Below, piece after piece: positions 46,997 to 56,579 of a stretch of DNA of 64,000 nt. The notes under the pieces were generated by a model. That model saw only the letters and a program-made list of their open reading frames with translations. It was not told the DNA's origin and did no database searches. The first letter of the stretch is position 1. The number at the start of each line of letters is the position of its first letter. The translations under genes were made by a program, and so were the position numbers. Location: assembly GCA_002291465.1 (NCBI GenBank), contig CP021238.1, positions 2,728,001-2,792,000 of the forward strand. Reading direction: 5' to 3'. This DNA comes from Mycobacterium lepraemurium. Lineage in GTDB: Bacteria > Actinomycetota > Actinomycetes > Mycobacteriales > Mycobacteriaceae.

Positions 46997-48739
46997 ATGC
47001 CTATGTCCCAGTCATCTATTCTGTCGATGCTGCACGCACGGGCCAGCCTGCGTCCCGCTGACATCGCGTTCACCTTCACCGATTACGAGCGCGACTGGGC
47101 GGGTGTTCGCGAGAACCTCACCTGGTCGCAGTTGTCGCGCAGGACCATCAACGTGGCGCGCGAGCTTCACCTCCATGGTTCGGTGGGAGACCGGGCGGTA
47201 ATCCTTGCCCCCCAAAGCCTCGACTACATCGCGGCGTTCCTCGGCTCGATGCAGGCCGGGCTCGTCGCGGTCCCACTCCCGTTGCCGCACCGCGGCTCGA
47301 GTCATGAGCGGGTCAGCGCGGTGCTTGCCGACACCTCGCCGTCCGTCGTCCTGACGACGTCCGCGGTCGCCGAAGACATCACCGAATACGTGGACAAGGC
47401 CTGCCTGGACGCGGTTCCGAAGATCGTCGAGATCGATTCGCTGAGCCTCGACGTCGACGGCGGACCACACGTGCGGGCGGCCGACCTGCCCAGCGTCGCC
47501 TATTTGCAGTACAGCTCGGGTTCAACGCGGCAGCCCACCGGGGTGATGATCTCGCACCGCAACCTCAAGGTGAATTTCGAACAGCTGATGCGCGGCTTTT
47601 TCGCCGACGCCCACGTCAAGGCCCCCTCGGATCTGACCATCGTGTCCTGGCTGCCGTTCTACCACGACATGGGTTTGGTGCTCGGGGTCTGCGCCCCGGT
47701 CCTGGGTGGCTACCGCGGCGAGTTGAGCAGTCCGCTTTCGTTTTTGGAGCGGCCGGCCCGATGGGTGCAGGCCCTGGCCAGCAGCCCGCACGCGTGGTCG
47801 GCGGCACCTAACTTCGCCTTCGACTTAGCGGCCCGCAAGACAACCGACAGCGACCTGGCCGGCCTGGACCTCGGTGGGGTGCTGGGCATCATCAGCGGCG
47901 CCGAACGGGTGGAGCCGGCCACCTTGCAACGTTTCGTTGATCGGTTCGCGCACTTCAATTTTCGCGACGAGATGGTGCGTCCGTCGTACGGCTTGGCGGA
48001 GGCGACCGTCTTCACGGCGGCCGGCACCTGGAATGAATCGTCGGGAGCGGTCCGCTTCGATACCGACGAACTGTCCGCCGGACGCGCCCGGCGGTGCGCG
48101 GCCGGGTCCGGCAGTGCGTTGGTCAAATACCAAGTGCCGCAGTCACCGACGCTGCGCATTGTCGACTGCGACACCCACCGGGAGTGCCCGCCCGGCGTGG
48201 TCGGCGAGATCTGGGTGCATGGCGAAAACGTGGCCGACGGCTACTGGCGCAAGCCGCCGCACGAACAGTCCTGCTTCGGCGCCACGCTGCGGGATCCCTC
48301 GCCTGGCACGCCCGGCGGGCCCTGGCTGAAAACCGGCGATCAGGGTTTCATTTTCGACGGCGCGCTTTTCATCGTCGGCCGCATCAAGGACCTGCTGATC
48401 ATCAACGGCCGCAATCACTATCCCGAGGACATCGAGGCAACCGTGCACGAGATCACCCGCGGCCGGGTCGCAGCGATATCGGTCCCGGCCAACGGCACCG
48501 AAAAGCTGGTCGCCATCATCGAATTCAAAGAGCGCAGCGATTCGGCGGACACGGCGCACCGAATCGCGAGCGTCAAAAGTGATGTCACCGCGGCGATATC
48601 CAACGGACACGGCCTGAACGTCGACGACGTCGTGCTGGTATCGCCCGGATCCATTCCCACCACGACGAGCGGCAAGATCCGCCGCGCCGGCTGTATCGAG
48701 CAGTACCGTCAGCGGCAATTCACCCGGTTGGACAGCTGA
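46997..48739 (+). CDS. fadD23: Long-chain fatty-acyl-AMP ligase FadD23-type
   Basis: A 580-residue adenylating enzyme. The phosphate-binding loop is [19 protein letters not shown] near residue 170. [12 protein letters not shown] and [12 protein letters not shown] follow, then A8 [35 protein letters not shown] near 455. The absence of an obvious CoA-binding tail and the FAAL-type insertion suit acyl-AMP formation for loading onto a PKS. In this locus it should activate the starter acid for Pks. Start ATG 46997 (or 47003) lies 43 bp after the PE-domain gene. A small inverted repeat ACTGA-CTA-TCAGT (46970-46982) sits just upstream. Confidence 0.87.
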   Translation: MPMSQSSILSMLHARASLRPADIAFTFTDYERDWAGVRENLTWSQLSRRTINVARELHLHGSVGDRAVILAPQSLDYIAAFLGSMQAGLVAVPLPLPHRGSSHERVSAVLADTSPSVVLTTSAVAEDITEYVDKACLDAVPKIVEIDSLSLDVDGGPHVRAADLPSVAYLQYSSGSTRQPTGVMISHRNLKVNFEQLMRGFFADAHVKAPSDLTIVSWLPFYHDMGLVLGVCAPVLGGYRGELSSPLSFLERPARWVQALASSPHAWSAAPNFAFDLAARKTTDSDLAGLDLGGVLGIISGAERVEPATLQRFVDRFAHFNFRDEMVRPSYGLAEATVFTAAGTWNESSGAVRFDTDELSAGRARRCAAGSGSALVKYQVPQSPTLRIVDCDTHRECPPGVVGEIWVHGENVADGYWRKPPHEQSCFGATLRDPSPGTPGGPWLKTGDQGFIFDGALFIVGRIKDLLIINGRNHYPEDIEATVHEITRGRVAAISVPANGTEKLVAIIEFKERSDSADTAHRIASVKSDVTAAISNGHGLNVDDVVLVSPGSIPTTTSGKIRRAGCIEQYRQRQFTRLDS

Positions 48740-48779
48740 GGGAGGCGCTCGCCGATCGGGCCGCCTCACAGGCATATCG

Positions 48780-49430
48780 ATGTTGATCACCGTGCTGGTC
48801 ATGGCCGCGGCCGTCAGCGTCGAACCGTTCCGCATCGGCATGACCGTGCTGATGATGACGCGGCCCAGACCGGTGCTGCAGTTGCTCGCGTTCCTGGCCG
48901 GTGGCTTCGCCATGGGCATGACGGTGGGCCTGGTGGTGCTGTTCCTGCTGCGGCGGGTGCTGCTGGGGTCCAGCTACTTCACAGTGCCGAAGGTTCAGCT
49001 GCTGATCGGTGTGCTGGCGCTGCTGGTCGCGGCGGCGCTGGCGGTGGACGTCCCCCGACGGTTGGGTTCGCGGCCCGCCGCGATGGCGCGGCCGGCCCAA
49101 CGGTTGCTGAACGGCGACTCGTTATCGGTCACGGGCCTCGCCGACCTCGGCATCGCGTTGCCCTCGGTCGATTACCTCGCCGCACTCGCCGTCATCGTGG
49201 CCTCGGGCGCGGCGGCCGCGACGCAGCTCGGCGCGCCGCTGCTGTTCAACGTCGCGGCCTTCGCCCTCGTCGAGATTCCGCTGCTGGCCTACCTGGTGGC
49301 GCCCGCCAGAACCGCCGCGTCTATGACGGCCTTGCACAACTGGATTCGATCGCGCCGCCGACCTCAGGTCGCCGTCCTGCTGACCGCGGCCGGCTGTGTG
49401 TTCCTCACGGTTGGCGTGACCGGACTTTGA
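48780..49430 (+). CDS. gap: GAP-family membrane protein (lipid-export helper)
   Basis: A 216-residue protein with six predicted membrane segments, beginning MLITVLVMAAAVSVEPFRIGM. GAP proteins (GPL-addressing protein) and the related Sap of the sulfolipid locus are small integral membrane proteins. They work with MmpL transporters in moving glycolipids to the surface. It follows fadD23 by 40 bp and closes the TPP gene series. The exact molecular activity of the family is not known. Confidence 0.82.
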   Translation: MLITVLVMAAAVSVEPFRIGMTVLMMTRPRPVLQLLAFLAGGFAMGMTVGLVVLFLLRRVLLGSSYFTVPKVQLLIGVLALLVAAALAVDVPRRLGSRPAAMARPAQRLLNGDSLSVTGLADLGIALPSVDYLAALAVIVASGAAAATQLGAPLLFNVAAFALVEIPLLAYLVAPARTAASMTALHNWIRSRRRPQVAVLLTAAGCVFLTVGVTGL

Positions 49431-49496
49431 GGCCCGGCGCGCGGGCGCGGAGCCGGGATGAACATAATGAAGCAATCGCACGGCAAAGGAGCCCCG

Positions 49497-50555
49497 ATGA
49501 GCAAGCCAAGCACCACCCGTCCGCTGCGGGTGATCCAGTGGACCACCGGCAACATCGGGCGGCGTTCGCTGCACGCCATCATCGGCCGGCCCGACATGGA
49601 ACTGGTCGGGGTCTATGCGCACGGCGCCGAGAAGGTCGGCGTCGACGCCGCCGAGCTGGCGGACTGGCCGGAGCCGACCGAGGTGGCGGCCACCAACGAC
49701 ATCGACGCGCTGCTGTCCCTGGGCGCCGACGCGTGTTGCTATAACCCGTTGTGGCCCAACGTCGATGAGCTGGTGCGGCTGCTGGAGTCAGGCGTCAACG
49801 TGTGCACCAGCGCGGCCTGGATCACCGGCGGCAAGCAGACGCCCGAAGACCGCCGGAGCATCGAAGAGGCCTGCCGGAAGGGCAATTCGACGATCTTCGG
49901 CAGCGGCGCACATCCGGGCATGACCAACATGGTCGGCATGGTGCTGTCCGCGTCCTGCGGGCGGGTCGACGAGATCCGGATCACCGAGTCGGTGGACTGC
50001 TCCACCTACGAATCGGCGGAAACCCAGACGGCCATGTGGTTTTCGCAAGACCCCGACACCCCGGGCCTGGCGGAAAGCGTGCGGCGGGAAAGCGAGGTGT
50101 TCGCCGAGTCGGCGGCGATGATGGCCGACGCGATCGGGGCAAAGCTGAACAAGATGACCTTCGACGTCACCTTCACCGCGGCCACCGGCGACTCCGACCT
50201 GGGCTTCATGAAGATTCCGGCCGGCACGGTCGGCAGCGTCTACGGCTATCACCGCGGCTGGGTCGGCGACCGCAACGTCGTCAGCATCGGGTTCAACTGG
50301 ACTATGGGCAAACACGTGGTGCCGCCCGGAACGCTCGAGCACGGCCACGTCATCCAGGTGTTCGGGCTGCCCAACATACGCACCGTGCTGCACTGCCTGC
50401 CGCCCAAGGACTGGACCGAACCCGGGTTCATGGGGCTCGGCATGATCTACACCGCGATGCCGGTCACCAACGCCGTGCCGGCGGTGGTGGCGGCCAGACT
50501 GGGGATCGTGACGCTGGCGGCGGATCTGCCGCCGGTCACCGGCCGGCTGGGTTGA
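49497..50555 (+). CDS. NAD(P)-dependent oxidoreductase, dihydrodipicolinate-reductase-like
   Basis: The 352-residue protein has an N-terminal Rossmann motif (VIQWTTGNIGRRSLHAII, with the GxxGR element). A C-terminal domain resembles the DapB/2,4-diaminopentanoate dehydrogenase family that is abundant in mycobacteria. The ATG at 49497 is preceded by AAAGGAG with correct spacing, so I prefer it to the in-frame ATG at 49458. It lies 66 bp after gap, so it might share that transcript, but no TPP role is known for it. Substrate unknown. Confidence 0.72.
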   Translation: MSKPSTTRPLRVIQWTTGNIGRRSLHAIIGRPDMELVGVYAHGAEKVGVDAAELADWPEPTEVAATNDIDALLSLGADACCYNPLWPNVDELVRLLESGVNVCTSAAWITGGKQTPEDRRSIEEACRKGNSTIFGSGAHPGMTNMVGMVLSASCGRVDEIRITESVDCSTYESAETQTAMWFSQDPDTPGLAESVRRESEVFAESAAMMADAIGAKLNKMTFDVTFTAATGDSDLGFMKIPAGTVGSVYGYHRGWVGDRNVVSIGFNWTMGKHVVPPGTLEHGHVIQVFGLPNIRTVLHCLPPKDWTEPGFMGLGMIYTAMPVTNAVPAVVAARLGIVTLAADLPPVTGRLG

Positions 50556-50609
50556 CGGCTATGCCGTTCGCCACACTGGACGGCCCCCGGGAGGAACGCT
50601 TGCGTGCAC

Positions 50610-50628
50610 TAAGGTTAGGATGCCTAGC
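50610..50628 (+). promoter_or_regulatory. IdeR-like iron box upstream of mmpS-mmpL
   Basis: TAAGGTTAGGATGCCTAGC matches the first half of the IdeR consensus (AGGTTAGG) exactly. The second half is weaker and offset (GCCTAG). It lies about 70 nt before the mmpS start in a 140-bp gap. MmpS4/MmpL4 genes of M. tuberculosis are iron-responsive siderophore exporters, which makes an iron box here plausible. Confidence 0.5.
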
Positions 50629-50695
50629 TGAGCAAATGTTCCATTGACATTGGTGTCGTCGGCGACGGTTGGTGAGCTTTGCGGAAGGCGGTCAG

Positions 50696-51163
50696 GTGGT
50701 GGCTGGTCCAAACTCAGAGAGCCGCCCAGGCGTCCTGAGCCGCGTGCGCAAACAAGCGTGGATACCGCTGGTGTTGGTGGTCGTGCTGGCCGTCTCGGCG
50801 CTGATCGTGTCGCGGTTGCACAAGATCTTCGGGTCGGAGGATCTCAACGCGAACGCGGGCAAGGGGATCGAAATCGTGCAGTTCAACCCGAAGGTCGTCG
50901 TCTACGAAATCTCCGGCGCGCCGGGCAGCACGGCCAACATCAACTACTGGGACGAGAACGCCAACACCCATCAGGTCAACAACGCCCCGCTGCCCTGGTC
51001 GACCACGATCTCGACCACGCTGCCCTCGGTGAGCGCCAACATCATGGCCCAAAGCGACGGCAGCACCATCAGCTGCAAGATCACCGTGGACGGCGTCGTC
51101 CGCGACAACCAGAACTCCGACGGCCATAACGCCCAAACCTTCTGCCTGGTGAAGTCCGCATGA
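50696..51163 (+). CDS. MmpS-family accessory protein
   Basis: A protein of about 155 residues. One membrane span near residues 20-40 (WIPLVLVVVLAVSALIVSRL) follows a short cytoplasmic N-terminus. A periplasmic beta-rich domain has FNPKVVVYEISGAPGSTANINYWD and ends ITVDGVVR...FCLVKSA, the MmpS4/MmpS5 pattern. It works as a periplasmic adaptor for the adjacent MmpL. GGAAGG (50683-50688) supports GTG 50696 or 50699 as the start over an upstream TTG at 50669. Its stop overlaps the mmpL ATG (ATGA). Confidence 0.85.
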   Translation: MVAGPNSESRPGVLSRVRKQAWIPLVLVVVLAVSALIVSRLHKIFGSEDLNANAGKGIEIVQFNPKVVVYEISGAPGSTANINYWDENANTHQVNNAPLPWSTTISTTLPSVSANIMAQSDGSTISCKITVDGVVRDNQNSDGHNAQTFCLVKSA

Positions 51164-54066
51164 GCGACGCGAGCAACAAGACCCAACCTGACCTGAGCGT
51201 GGCCGACACCGGTCCGATCAACGTCAAGGGGCTGTCCAAGGCCGAGCGGGGCCACCGGCCCTTCCTTCCGCATGCGATCCGCATCTTCGCGGTGCCCATC
51301 ATCCTGGGCTGGTTGTTCGTCATGGTGCTGGTGAACGTCATCGTGCCGACGCTGGAAAAGGTTGGCGAGGCGCACTCGGCGCCGATGACACCGCTCGATG
51401 CGCCGTCGATGAAGGCGATGATGCGGCTGGGCCACAACTTCCACGAGTTCGACTCCAACAGCACCGTGATGATCGTGCTGGAGGGTCAGCAGCCACTGGG
51501 CCCCGACGCACACAAGTACTACGACAACCTCATTCGCCAGCTGCGCCAGGATCCCAAGCACATCCAGCACATCCAGGACTTCTGGGGCGACCGGCTGACG
51601 GCCGCGGGGGCGCAGAGCGCCGACGCCAAGGGCGCCTATGTGCAGGTAAACCTCGCCGGCAACCAGGGCACCACGCTGGCCAACGAATCCGTCGACGCCG
51701 TCCGCAAGGTGATCGACGAGAACAAGGCGCCGCCCGGCGTCAAGGCCTACGTCACCGGCCCGGCGGCGCTGTCCGACGACATGCACATCATCGGTAACGC
51801 CAGCCTGGCCAAGATCACGCTGTTCACCCTGGGCGCCATCGCGATCATGCTGCTGCTGGTCTACCGGTCCATCGTGACCACGCTGGTGCAGCTGTTCATG
51901 ACCTTCGTCGCGTTGGCGTGTTCACGGGGTGTGGTCGCGGTTCTGGCGTATCACAACGCATTCGGGCTCACCACCTTCGCCGCCAACATCCTCACCATGC
52001 TGGCGATCGCTGCGGGAACCGACTACGGCATCTTCCTGATCGGCCGCTATCAGGAGGCGCTGGCCGCCGGCGAGGACCGGGAATCAGCGTACTACACCAC
52101 ATTCAAGGGCGTCGCCCCGGTCGTGTTGGGGTCGGGGCTGACGATCGCCGGCGCCACCTACTGCCTGAGTTTTTCGCGGCTGCCGTGGTTCAACACCATG
52201 GGTGCGCCGGTGGCGATCGGCATGCTGGTGGTGGTGCTGGCCGGCGTCACGCTGGGCCCCGCGGTGGTCTTCGTCGGCAGCCGGTTCCACTTCTTCGAAC
52301 GGCAGGCCAAGCGGGGTCGGCTGTGGCGCCGGGTGGGCACGGCCGTAGTGCGTTGGCCGGCACCGGTTTTGGCGGTCAGCGCCGCGGTGGTGCTGGTCGG
52401 CATGATCGCCCTGCCGAGCTTTCACACCAGCTACAACGACCGGCACTACCTGCCGTCGTCGGCCCCGTCCAATCAGGGGCAGGAGGCCGCGAATCGGCAT
52501 TTCTCCGAGGCGCGGATGAACCCGGACCTGTTGATGATCGAATCCGACCACGACATGCGCAACCCGGCCGACATGCTGGTGCTGGACCGGGTGGCCAAGA
52601 ACGAGATGCGCACGCTGGGCATCGCCATGGTGCAGGACATCACCCGCCCCCTGGGAATCCCGATCCAGCACAGCTCGATTCCGTTCCAGAACAGCGTGCA
52701 AAGCCAGACGACTATGCAGAACATGGGCTTCCTCAAGGAGCGCATGAACGACATCCTCAAGATGGCCGACGACCTGCAGACCCAGATCGACACCACGCAA
52801 CGCCAATACGAGGTGTCGATGGATTTGGCCAACGCCGCCGACGACAGCGCGAGAACCACGGCGGTGACGTCACAGATCACCGACAGCCTGCGCGACCACA
52901 TCGCCGACTTCGACGACACCTTCCGGCCGATCCGCACCTACTTCTACTGGGAGAAGCACTGCTACGACATTCCAGTGTGCATCGGGCTGCAGTCGCTGTT
53001 CGACACATTCGACGGGTTCGACCAATTGGCCGAGCAGTTCCACTATTTGACGACCGACATCGCGCACACGGCCAAGGCCTCGCGCGACCTGACCGCGCTG
53101 TTCCCCACCCTGATCACCACGCTGAAGACGACGCGCGGCATCACCCTGACGCTGTATCAGACGTTCGAGGCGATGATCGACCAGATGGAGGCGATGAGCA
53201 ATACCGCCGTCGTGATGGGTCAGAGCTTCGACGCGTCGAAGAACGACGACTTCTTCTACCTGCCGCCCGAGGCGTTCGACAACCCCGACTTCCAGACGGG
53301 TCTACGGATGTTCCTGTCGCCCGACGGTAAGTCGGCGCGGTTCTTCATCACCCATCAGGGCGATCCGATGTCGCCGGAGGGGATCAAGCGGGTCGACGCC
53401 GAACGCACCGCCGCGCAGGAGGGGCTGAAACAGTCCTCGCTGTCGGATGCCCGGGTGTATCTCGGCGGTACCGCCGCGACGTTCAAGGACATGGCCGACG
53501 GCGAGAAGTACGACCTGATGATCGCCGTGGTGTCGGCGCTGACGCTGATCTTCATGATCATGCTGCTGCTGACCCGAAGCGTGGTGGCCGCGCTGGTGAT
53601 CGTCGGCACCGCGGCCAGCTCGATCGCGGCGTCTTTCGGTCTGTCCGTGCTGATTTGGCAGGACCTGTTCGGTATCCGGATCCACTGGATCGTGGCGGCG
53701 CTGTCGGTGATCATCCTGCTGGCCGTCGGATCGGACTACAACCTACTGCTGGTCTCCCGGTTCCGCGAGGAGATTCACGGCGGGCTCAAGACCGGCATCA
53801 TCCGGTCGATGGCCGGCACCGGCGGGGTGGTGACGGCCGCCGGCCTGGTGTTCGCCTTCACCATGGCGGCCATGCTGGGCAGCGAGCTGCGGGTGCTCGG
53901 CCAGTTCGGGTCCACGGTGTGCATCGGCCTGCTGCTGGACACGCTGATCGTGCGCACGCTGTTGATGCCGTCGATCGCTACCTTGTTGGGCCGCTGGTTC
54001 TGGTGGCCGATGGTGGTGCACCCGCGGGGTGACAACGCGCGGCGGCCGGTGCCGGCGTCGTCGTAG
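51160..54066 (+). CDS. MmpL4/MmpL5-type RND transporter
   Basis: A 968-residue RND permease whose ATG overlaps the mmpS stop. The N-terminal cytoplasmic stretch of about 45 residues precedes span 1. GTDYGIFLIGRYQEA and GSDYNLLLVSRFREE carry the proton-relay residues. The second periplasmic loop contains a long helical-hairpin region (about 500-640) with the Cys pair CYDIPVC. Long coiled-coil loops of this kind are typical of siderophore-exporting MmpL4/L5, unlike the lipid exporter at 42774-45782. With the iron box and mbtI in the same window, carboxymycobactin/mycobactin export is the best guess. Drug efflux of the MmpL5 kind is the alternative. Confidence 0.85.
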   Translation: MSDASNKTQPDLSVADTGPINVKGLSKAERGHRPFLPHAIRIFAVPIILGWLFVMVLVNVIVPTLEKVGEAHSAPMTPLDAPSMKAMMRLGHNFHEFDSNSTVMIVLEGQQPLGPDAHKYYDNLIRQLRQDPKHIQHIQDFWGDRLTAAGAQSADAKGAYVQVNLAGNQGTTLANESVDAVRKVIDENKAPPGVKAYVTGPAALSDDMHIIGNASLAKITLFTLGAIAIMLLLVYRSIVTTLVQLFMTFVALACSRGVVAVLAYHNAFGLTTFAANILTMLAIAAGTDYGIFLIGRYQEALAAGEDRESAYYTTFKGVAPVVLGSGLTIAGATYCLSFSRLPWFNTMGAPVAIGMLVVVLAGVTLGPAVVFVGSRFHFFERQAKRGRLWRRVGTAVVRWPAPVLAVSAAVVLVGMIALPSFHTSYNDRHYLPSSAPSNQGQEAANRHFSEARMNPDLLMIESDHDMRNPADMLVLDRVAKNEMRTLGIAMVQDITRPLGIPIQHSSIPFQNSVQSQTTMQNMGFLKERMNDILKMADDLQTQIDTTQRQYEVSMDLANAADDSARTTAVTSQITDSLRDHIADFDDTFRPIRTYFYWEKHCYDIPVCIGLQSLFDTFDGFDQLAEQFHYLTTDIAHTAKASRDLTALFPTLITTLKTTRGITLTLYQTFEAMIDQMEAMSNTAVVMGQSFDASKNDDFFYLPPEAFDNPDFQTGLRMFLSPDGKSARFFITHQGDPMSPEGIKRVDAERTAAQEGLKQSSLSDARVYLGGTAATFKDMADGEKYDLMIAVVSALTLIFMIMLLLTRSVVAALVIVGTAASSIAASFGLSVLIWQDLFGIRIHWIVAALSVIILLAVGSDYNLLLVSRFREEIHGGLKTGIIRSMAGTGGVVTAAGLVFAFTMAAMLGSELRVLGQFGSTVCIGLLLDTLIVRTLLMPSIATLLGRWFWWPMVVHPRGDNARRPVPASS

Positions 54067-54075
54067 CGCGCGGGC

Positions 54076-54749
54076 CTAGGACCCCGGCTGCTGCACGACG
54101 ACCGCGACGGCGCCCGCCCCGACGTGCAGCGCCAGCACCGGGCCCAGCTCGGTGATGATCGCCGGGTCGCACGCCGGCAACCGCTCGCCCGGCGCGGCAG
54201 CCACCTCGGCGGCGCCGCCCGGGTTGTCGACGTGATGCACCGCCAGCGCGGCGACGCCGTCGCCGACCACCTCACAGATCCGATCGATCATCGCCTCGGT
54301 CGCGTGACCGGCGGTGCGGACCCGTTGGGCCAGAACGAGTTTCCCGTCGTCGATGCGCAGCAGCGGCTTGAGCGCCAACGCGGTGCCCAGCCAGACCGCC
54401 GGGCCGCCGATGCGCCCTCTGCGGCGCAGGTTGTCCAGCCGGTGCACCACGATGAAGCCGTGCCCGCGGGACACGGCGGCGCGGGCGGCGTCGGCGAGAT
54501 GTGCACCGCCACCACGCCGTCGCCGCCGCTGTCGGCCAGCGCCTGCTGGTAGGCGTCGGCGAGTTCGGCCGGGGTGGCCGCCGCGGTCGTCGCCGCGCGC
54601 TGGTGAATGTCGGCGGGCACCTCGTCCACACCGTCGCGCAGATCGGTGCCGTCGAGCAGGATGTGCAGCGAGATGACGCGTATCCCCCACTGCCCGAGCA
54701 GGTCGGCCGGCAGACGCGCCGACGAGTCGGTGACCACCACGACAGCCAC
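54076..54749 (-). pseudogene. DegV-family fatty-acid-binding protein, internally deleted
   Basis: GTG 54749 begins VAVVVVTDSSARLPADLL, the DegV signature TDSSA. The family reads about 280 residues, but here only 674 bp remain. After DGVVAVHIS the text jumps to the later AARAAVSRGHGFIVVHRLDNL block in another frame, losing about 170 bp including the conserved central segment. The C-terminus (ALKPLLRIDDGKLVLAQRVRT...) is intact in sequence. DegV proteins bind fatty acids and deliver them to acyl-phosphate kinases. It occupies the Rv2417c position before octT. Confidence 0.8.
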
Positions 54750-54757
54750 GAGCGCCG

Positions 54758-55507
54758 CTACCGTTTCTCGGTGGGCGGCACGGTCTTCAGCAGGGCCTCG
54801 GCCAGCGCCTTGAGCATCAACTCCGCCACCGCCTGGTGGGCCTCGAAGTTCCAGTGAATGCCGTCGGGGTTTCCCCGCCCGCTCACGATGTGTTCTGCCA
54901 CAGCAGCTTTCAGGTCCACCAGCGGGATGTCGTGGTTTTGCGCCCATTCGGTTATCGCGTCCGCGGTGGCGGCGCGGCCGTGGTGGGCCCTGCCGTAGGT
55001 GTCGGCTATGTGCACCGAGGGCAGCGACGCCACGATCGGGATGCCGGGACGGTTGAAATCGATTGCGCCGCGGGTCTGTTCGAGGTAGTCGACGCTCAGG
55101 TGCGGGGGCAGGGCGGAGCGGGCCACCGGGGAGAGCCTGGGCTGCAGCCATCCGTAGCCGTCGCGGACCCAGCGCCGCAGCCGCGGCGGACGCACGTAGC
55201 GGATCAGCTCGCGCAGCGCGGTGGGCAGCACCGACGGCAGCGAGTCCATGCCGCCGGTGGCGAAGATGACCGCGCCGGCCCGGGGCAGCGCCGCCCAGGC
55301 CCGCGGGTCCTGGGTCGCCGCCCACCACACGTCGCGGCACGTCCAGCCGATGCGGCCGATCAGCTCCACATCCCAATCGAGTTGGGTGGCAACGATTTTC
55401 GGCCAGATCCGGGGATCGTCGGCGGGCAGCCCCCCGGTGGGCCCGTAGTAGGCCAGCGAGTCGGCGAAGATTAGCAGGGTGGGCCGCGGCCGCTGTTCAG
55501 AGGACAT
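54758..55507 (-). CDS. octT: OctT-type octanoyltransferase of methylglucose lipopolysaccharide synthesis (Rv2418c homologue)
   Basis: A 249-residue SGNH/GDSL-like protein with the N-terminal [13 protein letters not shown] block, where Ser is the nucleophile. The C-terminal [15 protein letters not shown] supplies the Asp-His pair. Its M. tuberculosis counterpart octanoylates diglucosylglycerate, an early MGLP intermediate. I start at ATG 55507 because an upstream extension reads through gpgP. The start overlaps the gpgP stop by 11 bp, fitting a shared pathway. Intact. Confidence 0.8.
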   Translation of the reverse strand: MSSEQRPRPTLLIFADSLAYYGPTGGLPADDPRIWPKIVATQLDWDVELIGRIGWTCRDVWWAATQDPRAWAALPRAGAVIFATGGMDSLPSVLPTALRELIRYVRPPRLRRWVRDGYGWLQPRLSPVARSALPPHLSVDYLEQTRGAIDFNRPGIPIVASLPSVHIADTYGRAHHGRAATADAITEWAQNHDIPLVDLKAAVAEHIVSGRGNPDGIHWNFEAHQAVAELMLKALAEALLKTVPPTEKR

Positions 55508-56171
55508 CGTTGGCAACCTGCGCCGAGGCGTTCCACACGTCCAAACGCCAACGGATGTCGTCGAATTCGTCGGCGGCATCGTCGGAATGGCCGGACAGCT
55601 GCACCCAGCTGGCGTTGCCCATGCCGCCCAGCATCGGCCAGTTGGGCACCGGAAGCTTCAGCAGCGCCGCCGAAAGGGCGGCGATCAGACCGCCGTGGGC
55701 CACCAGCACCACCGGCCGATCCGGGCCGTCGGGATCGCCCCATTCCGGTTCGCCGGCCACCAGTTCGGCCACCACCGGCACGCTGCGGGCCGCGACGTCG
55801 ACCCGGCTTTCCCCGCCGTGCGGCGCCCAGGTGGCGTCTTCGCACCAGGCCAGGCGGGCGCCGGGGGCTTGGGTGTCCACCTGGGTGTGGGTTAGGCCCT
55901 GCCAGTCGCCGAGGTGGGTTTCCTGCAGCCGCCGATCCACCCGGATGGGAAGGCCAGTCCGCTCCCCCAGCCGGACCGCCGTGTCGTAGGCGCGGTGCAG
56001 GTCCGACGACACGATCAGCAAAGGCTGTGCCTTGCCGAGCACCTCGGCGGCCGCGACCGCCTGCGCCCGCCCGAGTTCACTGAGCTCGGAGTCCAATTGG
56101 CCCTGCATGCGGCTACCGGCATTGAACTCGGTTTGCCCGTGCCGCAACATGATCAGCCGACGAATCTTCAT
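55497..56171 (-). CDS. gpgP: Glucosyl-3-phosphoglycerate phosphatase GpgP
   Basis: A 224-residue histidine-phosphatase. The catalytic motif is LRHGQTEFN near residue 10, followed by the second-His region ([16 protein letters not shown]) near 165. M. tuberculosis Rv2419c, in the same position, dephosphorylates glucosyl-3-phosphoglycerate to glucosylglycerate in MGLP synthesis. ATG 56171 overlaps the rsfS stop (ATGA). Intact. Confidence 0.88.
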   Translation of the reverse strand: MKIRRLIMLRHGQTEFNAGSRMQGQLDSELSELGRAQAVAAAEVLGKAQPLLIVSSDLHRAYDTAVRLGERTGLPIRVDRRLQETHLGDWQGLTHTQVDTQAPGARLAWCEDATWAPHGGESRVDVAARSVPVVAELVAGEPEWGDPDGPDRPVVLVAHGGLIAALSAALLKLPVPNWPMLGGMGNASWVQLSGHSDDAADEFDDIRWRLDVWNASAQVANDVL

Positions 56172-56563
56172 AGCTCGCTCGCGTCGTCGGTGCGTTGCCG
56201 AGCCTCGTCCAGGTTCACCGGCACCACCGGGCAGTCACTCCACAGCCGGTCCAGGGCGTAGAAGTCGCGGTCGTCCTGGTGCTGGATGTGGACGACGATG
56301 TCGCGATAGTCCAGCAGCGTCCAGCGTCCCTCCCGGGCGCCCTCGCGGCGGGCGGGCTTGTAGCCGGCCTTGCGCATCTTCTCCTCGACCTCGTCGACGA
56401 TCGCGTTGACCTGTCGCTCGTTGGACGCCGAGGCGATCACGAAGCAGTCGGTGATGGCCAGTTGGGCCGAGACGTCGATGACGACGACGTCGTCGGCGAG
56501 CTTGGCGGCGGCGGCGCCGGCGGCCACCGTGGCCATGTCGATGGCTTCCTGCGTGGCGCTCAT
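56168..56563 (-). CDS. rsfS: Ribosome silencing factor RsfS
   Basis: The 131-residue protein has the Iojap/RsfS core: DVVVIDVSAQLAITDCFVIASASNERQVNAIVDEVE, then GYKPARREG and WTLLDYRDIVVHI. It binds uL14 and prevents subunit joining during starvation. It lies 16 nt after nadD, the usual pairing in bacteria. Confidence 0.93.
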   Translation of the reverse strand: MSATQEAIDMATVAAGAAAAKLADDVVVIDVSAQLAITDCFVIASASNERQVNAIVDEVEEKMRKAGYKPARREGAREGRWTLLDYRDIVVHIQHQDDRDFYALDRLWSDCPVVPVNLDEARQRTDDASEL

Positions 56564-56579
56564 GGGTGATCCCCTGTGC

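Noticed and set aside
29287..49430. Assignment to the PAT (pks3/4) or SL-1 (pks2) locus
   Set aside because: Those synthases are single-module and methylmalonyl-specific as far as I recall. This one is bimodular with malonyl-type HAFH ATs.
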